A DNA stretch of 47,679 nt, taken from positions 1,364,039 to 1,411,717 of the forward strand of contig BFEA01000444.1 of the NCBI GenBank assembly GCA_003427395.1. The letters are read 5' to 3'. Positions 42,425-47,679 of this stretch are shown here, one piece after another. The translations under genes were made by a program, and so were the position numbers. Below the pieces are notes generated by a model. That model worked only from the letters and a program-made list of their open reading frames with translations. It was not told the DNA's origin and made no database searches. This DNA comes from Chara braunii. Taxonomy: Eukaryota > Streptophyta > Charophyceae > Charales > Characeae. The stretch's first letter is position 1, and each line of letters begins with the position of its first letter.

Positions 42425-43576
42425 TGAGAGGAGTCCCACTGTGACTGTGAGAAGTGATCGTCACATATTTATAACCCTTTATATATATATAAATACACAT
42501 GCTTTGAGTGTTCACGCAACCTACTGTGACCGCGCGTAAGGGTTAAATAGATTATCTTTTTGAGAGGAAAGGGAGATCCTCAGTTATCCTTTGCTTTTTA
42601 GAGTTTTTATAGTTGGACGTTGTAGTCCGTGGCAACCGTCAAAGTCAAACCCCTTGATTTATCTCCAGGCCCTAGATGATGGAGTTGGTCTCCAGGGCAA
42701 TAAGAGACGATTGCTACCACAAGTATGAACCTGTGTACCACCCACTCTCTGCAGGGTGCAGAAGAGGGTGTGGTTTTCAACCGCACTTGGCGGTTGTCTA
42801 ACGTAGGGAGATCAACCCCTCAAGGCGCTGTCAGTCGACACTTTAGTGTCGAATGCAATCCTCGAAACTACGAGGGACCGCATGATTATGGGCGCTACAT
42901 AGTACGCCATCATTGCGACTGCTTGCCTATTCATGCATTGCTAGTCGATATGAGAAGACCCTGCGTCCACGCGGTTTTATACTAAGTCTTGCGCGCGATG
43001 CCTATCCGATTCCCGCTTCGGAGAGTTATGGGATGGCTACTAAGGCACTAGGAGTGTTGTCGCGTTGTTTGTTCTGTGTCGTTTTGTGTATGTGTGTGTG
43101 TGGGTGTTTTATTTTTATGTTCTTAGAGTGGTGTACGCGTGGTGAGTGGGATACGTCCTCGTCGACAGACGACGAGTTGCGCTTGGGACCTCAGACCCCC
43201 AAGGCGTCAGGTCGCGTGCGGGTCCGATAGAGGCCTAAGACCACGCGTACCCGCTATGCTACAACGAACGAGAAACGCCCTCGGTTGGTCCACCTCTGCG
43301 ATTGCAGCAAATGAGCTTTCGTACTGTGGACTGGTAGCTCGGCGGGGATACGCCCACCGAAGGGAGGTGAGAGCTCCCGTAAGGTGGAGGTAAGTCGTGC
43401 CTCACGTAGGCCCTATCCTGTCGTAGGGGCTCACGAGAGGTATGGCTGGTGCACTCGGCCAGAGTGGCTTGCGGAAGCTCCATGTGTATTCGCGATGAGG
43501 ATCAAACCAACTCTTGCGTGACGAGGCCGGGAGGGTCCCGCCCCGTTTGTGCGGTGCAGGACCGATGCGCTCGACA
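42425..43576 (+). other. D-right 3' conserved region
   Basis: Matches the reverse complement of 20323-21460. It contains a perfect hairpin TCGACAC/GTGTCGA at about 42836, minus-strand TATA boxes (42975-42981 and 42604-42611) and a minus-strand AATAAA (43108-43113). The element ends at CTCGACA. Confidence 0.55.
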
Positions 43577-43929
43577 ACGTAACAATAGTTCAAATGTCCA
43601 AAGTCCAAGTGCTAGGGTGAATCTGATACAAGTACTGCGATGAGGCCTGATTTGGAAGCAAGGAAGTCGCAGACTGATGCAAAGATCCATGTCACAAGTT
43701 GTTGCTCCAGTTCATAAGCATTGGACAAGAGAGACAAGGTAGTGGAGTGGACTGATGGGACAAGGCTAGGGGAGGGCAAGGGCAGATCAGACATCAGGAA
43801 TAAGGGTCGAGGGGAGGGTGGACTGGGTTCAAGGGTGTGTGTAGAGCGGGGTTGCGAGGTCGTAGCAAGGTTTATACAAGGGTTTAGGGTTGTAATTACG
43901 TGGGTGTCTAGGACATAGGAGTAGCACGA
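43577..43929. other. Spacer between D-right and element C
   Basis: G-rich DNA with no gene; it may include the 3' LTR of element C on the minus strand, but no boundary can be set. Confidence 0.3.
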
Positions 43930-44583
43930 TCATAGGCGCAGACAAGTTTCATGGCATTCTTGAGATTCGAGAGAGGTTCCAATGTAGATTCTTCGTCCGA
44001 GTATCCGGTTCATTTGACTTCGTATTCAGTGATTGGTCCCGGGTGGTCAGATACCTGAGTAGTTCGTCGACCGATGATTGCTTCAACAACAAATTCAGGG
44101 ACTGTGGGTAACATGATAGGTGGAGGTCTAGGATATGGGCGGTCAACGAATTGGGGTGGGGATTCATGATATTCTTTCAAGTATTCGACGTGGAAGACCG
44201 GGTGGACGCGGCTCATGTTGGGGCGGAGTTGGAGTTTGTAGTTGACGTTGGAGGTTTTTTCAATGATGGGGAAGGGTCCGAGCCATTTGTTTGAGAGTTT
44301 TTTTGACAATCCATGTTCGGGTTCAAAGCGTTTGGCGGAGAGCCAGACTTTGTCCCCTACTTTGGTGGAGGAGGGCCCGATTTTCGCGGTGGAGGAAGAA
44401 GTCCGAGTAGAAGGGTCAGGTTCCGCGGAGCGAGGGGCCTGTCGAGTAAAGCTAGCGTTGGGGCAGTTGGTCTGTTGGTGACCTAACTGGCGGCAGCGAA
44501 AACACCCGTTGTGTTCCTGGAGGTATATGCGTTCTGCGGGTGTAAGTTTTTGGAGACGGCCGGATGGAGAGGAAGAAGGAGGT
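43930..44583 (-). pseudogene. Element C zinc knuckle joined to GPY/F module and chromodomain
   Basis: On the minus strand after the TGA at 44583-44585 the frame continues 'ERIYLQEHNGCFRCRQLG' and 'HQQTNCPNA', a complete C-x2-C-x4-H-x4-C knuckle. Then 'STKVGDKVWLSAKRF', 'LSNKWLGPFPIIEK' and 'VHPVFHVEYLKEY' form the GPY/F tail. The chromodomain reads 'PEFVVEAIIGRR', 'ITEYEVK', a TGA where an aromatic-cage Trp is usual, 'TGYSDEESTLEPLSNLKNA'. The direct join of knuckle to integrase tail marks the internal deletion. Confidence 0.8.
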
Positions 44584-46175
44584 CAGGAGGCACTATCTTG
44601 GCGTTCCATCCGCATAAGGTGGGCGGCTTGGAGGTCCTCAATGGTGAATTGGGAGGGGTCGAGAGAGACAGTGTCGAAGTCGTCATCGGAGGTGGGTGGA
44701 GTGGTTTTGTCAGCGGTGATGTTATGGAAGAAGCGGAGGCGGGAGGAAGCGGGCGCGGACTGCTGATGGGGGTGGAGGAGTCGATCGTGGTGAAGCATGC
44801 GAGAGAGGAGGTCAGCAAGGGGCATGTCAGGTTCGTGGGCAAGGGTGGTTGCAAGTGGCATATCGCTTGATGCGGGAGATGAACGCAAAGTCGGGAATGA
44901 CGGTGGTGGGGAGGTGACGGCGGAGGGAGCGGATGTATTGGACAAAGCGGTTCGTGGGACCGGTGGCGGAGGTGACAAAATTGTTAGAGGTAGTCATCGA
45001 TGGTTTTCTGGGGCGGAAGGTGGCAGTGAGAAGGTTGGCCCATTGGAGGAAGGAGTGATGCGGTCCTCCGGAGGCGCGGTGGTTGCTGACTTCGGCCATC
45101 CACCATTTGGCGACATTGTCGAGGAGGCGGGAGGTGGCAATGGGAAGCCAGTGGACAAGGGGCATGTGGTGGAGCTTGAAAGAGTTTTGGAGCTGGGTAA
45201 GGAAGAGGAAAACGTCCTCGTGGGGAAGGTCGGAGAAGGGCATGATGTCGCCGGATCGGAAGGAACGGGGGATTTCCCCTTCGCTGGAAACGATCCGGGC
45301 GAGGGTGTTGAAGTTGAGGTTATCGGGGGTAGTGTCGTAGCAGGTGTAATCGAATTGGCTGTTGTCGTCAAGGAGGTAGTTGGGGGGAAGTTGTGGCATT
45401 GCGGGGTAAACCCCGGAGGTGACTTGGGAATAGGTGGGACGGGGGGTGGGGATGGTGGAGGTCATCATGATGGGTTGTGAGATAGTATGGGAGTGCGGGG
45501 GGGGAAGAGGGGTGACGTGGTTAGGCGAGGAATGAGGCGGTGTGGTGGAAGCGCCGGATGAGGGGGGGGGANGACGTGGTTAGGCGAGGAATGAGGCGGT
45601 GTGCTGGAAGCGCCGAATGAGGGGGGGGGAAGGGTGGAGGAGGCAGAGGTGGTGGATGCGGTGGTAGAGGTAGTAGGAGTGGAGGAGGTCAGCGGGGGGG
45701 TGTGGCTGGAGGCAGCTGTGGACGTGGGGATGTTGGTGGTGACCACCTGGATGGAGGGGGTGGGTTGGCGTGTGGAGGAGGGGGGTGTGGTTGTGGTGAT
45801 GACCGTGATGGCGGGGGAGTTTCCCTCGAGCGTGGTGACACGATCGGAGATGGCGGCCATGGTGGTGTTGGTGGTGGCGAGGGAGGATTTGAGGGCGGTC
45901 AACGTTTGGAGGATAGTTGCGAGTTTCGGGGTGGTGGTGGTCGAAGTTGGTTGATCGCCTGTGAGCTAGAGGGAAATGCTGTTCACGGAGTCGGAACGAA
46001 GATCAGGCATGTGGATGGAAGATAGGGCCATGGTGGGGGAAGAGGGGGTGGATGACGTGGCCAGAGCGGAAGTGGAGGCGGTAGCAGCGAATGTGATAGT
46101 GGCAGCGGTGGTGGCGGCAGCGGCAGCGACGTCGGCGGCGGCGCGTTGGGAGGTCTTGGTTTGGCGTGGTGGCAT
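44584..46175 (-). pseudogene. Element C gag (N-terminal and capsid regions)
   Basis: Starts at an ATG on the minus strand ('MPPRQTKTSQRAA'), followed by Ala- and Thr-rich stretches. A second open part (45902-45465) is Thr/Ser/Pro-rich with 'AAISDRVTTLEGN', a coiled-coil-like feature of plant gag. The capsid-like part (45468-44827) has 'LPHEDVFLFLTQLQNSFKLH', 'LPIATSRLLDNVAKWWMAEV', 'FLQWANLLTATFRP' and 'FVQYIRSLRRHLP'. A frameshift near 44860 moves it to the frame ending at TGA 44583. A tandem assembly duplication with one N lies at 45513-45632. Confidence 0.7.
45513..45632. repeat. About 60-bp tandem copy with an ambiguous base
   Basis: GACGTGGTTAGGCGAGGAAT and following bases occur twice about 59 bp apart with two differences, joined at a G-run holding the only isolated N (45572). 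This looks like an assembly overlap not merged. Confidence 0.8.
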
Positions 46176-46199
46176 GTGGAGATGGGGGGGACAATTCTT

Positions 46200-46650
46200 A
46201 TTTACAAGAATAGAGTGTCATCATGTGATTTAGCAATGAAGGTAACAGAAAATCGCAGAGCAAGAATTAATTTGAATTTATTCGAAATTAATTTGAGAGT
46301 GTATTTTTCAATCAATACGAAAGCGAAATTTTCAGGAATTCCCAAATGAAAAAAGAAATTAAATTTCGTGAAAAAAAAAATTATGACAAAATTTATTCGG
46401 ATTTACGTTCGGGTTCTGAATAAAAAGAGAATTTCGAAAAAAAATTGCGAAAAAGAATTTTTCAAATTTCAAGAAAAATTACAAAAGGAATTTTAGGAAT
46501 TGAAATATATGAGGAAATCTAATTAATTAAAAGTATTTTCGAGTTTCGAAAAGGAAATATTGAAAATTAATTCTAATTTCTAATGTATTTCCAAAAGTAT
46601 TAAAAGTAGTCTCGGGAAAGAGAAGATAAGAAAAGCAATGTTGAGAAAGA
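46200..46650. other. AT-rich region, no gene
   Basis: Dense AAATTTCGAAAA-like words in both orientations; no ORF of note. It may be part of the 5' LTR of element C or satellite-like DNA. Confidence 0.4.
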
Positions 46651-46658
46651 ATTCATTA

Positions 46659-46991
46659 CTTCGAACCTGCGTAGCACCGTGTTCTCGTTCGGAGGCGAGC
46701 TCGAACATGTTCGCTCGAACGCAAACAAGCGCCCAAAACCCTCCGGACGTGAAAAAAAAAAAAAGGTTTTCGAAAAAATCTGAAAAAAATATATGTTATG
46801 TAACATATTAATACAAGCAACTTTTGCCTTCGAGTCATGTTCAAATTCGTAGCCAATCATGAGTTAAAAATAAAAAACCGAAAAAATACTTTCGTCCGAA
46901 CATGTTCGCGAGCTGTTCGCACGAACGTGCAAACACGTTGACGCGAACGTGAAGGGGCGCGAACATGGTCGCCATGCTACGCAGATTCGAA
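46659..46991. repeat. Inverted-repeat element with GAACATGTTCG motifs (MITE-like)
   Basis: TTCGAACCTGCGTAGCA at about 46660 is mirrored by TGCTACGCAGATTCGAA ending near 46991. Between them GAACATGTTCG occurs near both arms and other GAACGT/ACGTTC words pair across the centre. The size (about 330 bp) fits a miniature inverted-repeat element; no target duplication was resolved. Confidence 0.5.
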
Positions 46992-47015
46992 CGAAAAGAA
47001 CTTACTTAAAAAAAA

Positions 47016-47145
47016 ATCCAAAAAACAGTTAATGAAAATTATTTTTGAAGTTCGAGGAAGGAAAATGTTAAAAAAAAAAATTCCGAAAAACAGTTAATGA
47101 AAATTATTTTTGAAGTTCAAGGAAGGAAAATGTAATTTTAAAAAT
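47016..47145 (+). repeat. 65-bp tandem repeat, two copies
   Basis: CAGTTAATGAAAATTATTTT starts at 47026 and 47091, with nearly identical DNA following. The AT-rich flank to 47537 has no gene. Confidence 0.85.
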
Positions 47146-47537
47146 TTAAAAAATAATTAAAAATTTCGGAAAAGAAATGTCGAAAAAGGAATTTAATTAA
47201 TTCTAAAATATTTTGAATTACAAAAATTTTGAAAAAAAGAGAGTGAATTAAAATTATTTTCGAATTTCAAAGAAGAGATATCGAGAAAGACTGCTTAATC
47301 CTACGTATTTTTGAAAATTTCGAAAAAGAAAATATTTTTGGGAAAGAAATGCCGAGATACATAGTTGATGAAGTATTTTCAAGTTTTCAAAAATTTTAGA
47401 ATGAATTCTAGAAATAATAATAATAGTAATAATTAATAAAGGAATGAATGAGTTTTGATGTAAATCGAGGACGGAGCGATCCTATCTACGATTGAATGGG
47501 TGGTAGCATGGTAGGTAGGGTTTGGGTAGATTGATGA

Positions 47538-47575
47538 CTGTCTCTTATACACATCTAGATGTGTATAAGAGACAG
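47538..47575. other. Nextera mate-pair junction adapter (artefact)
   Basis: The full 38-bp adapter. What follows (47576-47679) repeats the 53-bp minisatellite of 32466-32570 with about one difference. Confidence 0.98.
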
Positions 47576-47679
47576 GGGTAACAGGGAATTTCTATTGATG
47601 TTCTAGTGGGTAAGGGAAACAATGGTAAGGGGAACAGGGAATTTCTATTGATGTTCTAATGGGTAAGGGAAACAATGGT

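Larger units (their letters stand above)
32810..43576 (+). mobile_element. Element D-right: longer copy of the large unclassified element
   Basis: About 10.8 kb, beginning TGTCGG and ending CTCGACA, with an imperfect short inverted agreement at the ends (TGTCG at both) and flanks GCGT (32806-32809) and ACGT (43577-43580), a possible mutated 4-bp duplication. It matches D-left in reverse complement and additionally holds a retroelement insertion (38912-42415). Layout: subterminal palindrome, leader with hairpins, nested-stem block, stem-loop array, 122-bp repeats, insertion with ORF, 3' conserved region. No transposase or integrase was recognised. The class is open: giant solo LTR, short-TIR DNA element or something else. 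Confidence 0.7.
43930..46175 (-). mobile_element. Ty3/gypsy chromovirus C, pol-deleted derivative
   Basis: On the minus strand a gag with zinc knuckle is followed, in the same frame within about 40 residues, by a GPY/F module and a chromodomain. Protease, RT, RNase H and most of integrase are missing. LTRs were not identified. Such gag-plus-tail elements would depend on enzymes from a full chromovirus. Confidence 0.8.

Noticed and set aside
32810-43576. Helitron, Maverick or CACTA identity for element D
   Set aside because: No TC...CTRR ends, no long terminal repeats, no CACTA ends and none of the matching proteins.

Overview
This is eukaryotic DNA from a repeat-dominated draft assembly. There are no operons, ribosome binding sites or rRNA genes. 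Most of the window is transposable elements: three Ty3/gypsy-type LTR retrotransposons (A, B, C), two inverted copies of a large unclassified element (D-left, D-right), a retroelement insertion inside D-right, and many mini- and microsatellites. Chromodomain-type gypsy elements and a primer-binding site matching the initiator-Met tRNA class suit a plant or streptophyte alga with a large genome, but no host gene here settles the taxon. Four copies of the 38-bp Nextera mate-pair junction adapter are embedded in the sequence, so several local duplications are assembly products.

Layout. 1-12385: element A, with 5' LTR, decayed gag, protease, RT, RNase H, a PHD-type zinc finger, integrase, an extra acidic ORF overlapping the pol stop, a 700-N gap and a 3' LTR. 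12386-13045: spacer. 13046-18858: element B, a chromodomain-type gypsy gag-pol with many premature stops. 18859-19824: noncoding. 19825-20322 and 27769-28060: one CT-rich tandem repeat split by D-left (20323-27768). 28061-32809: tandem repeats, microsatellites and a plausible three-exon host gene (29955-30921). 32810-43576: D-right. 43577-46200: element C on the minus strand, gag joined directly to an integrase C-terminal/chromodomain segment with pol deleted. 46200-47537: AT-rich DNA. 47538-47679: adapter plus a probably misplaced copy of the minisatellite near 32.4 kb.

The most unusual part is D. The two copies are collinear and head-to-head, start TG and end CA, and D-left is flanked by CCGC on both sides. 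Their interior is mostly noncoding but highly structured. It holds an array of about nine stem-loops whose outer stems differ from unit to unit yet stay paired, around a near-constant core (inner 4-bp stem, UAAGWU hexaloop). It also holds a 122-bp tandem repeat with hairpins and a conserved block with two nested stems. D-right carries about 3.5 kb absent from D-left. It looks like a 5'-truncated retroelement: its ORF joins a reverse-transcriptase palm/thumb fragment to a Josephin-like cysteine protease domain (Cys554, His652 and Asn667 of the ORF), followed by a Cys-rich tail beyond an in-frame stop. D-left preserves the matching empty site.

Nearly all transposon ORFs are broken by stops or frameshifts, many of the stops being of the C-to-T/G-to-A kind expected of methylated, silenced repeats. 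All homology statements are by eye from motifs; no searches were run.
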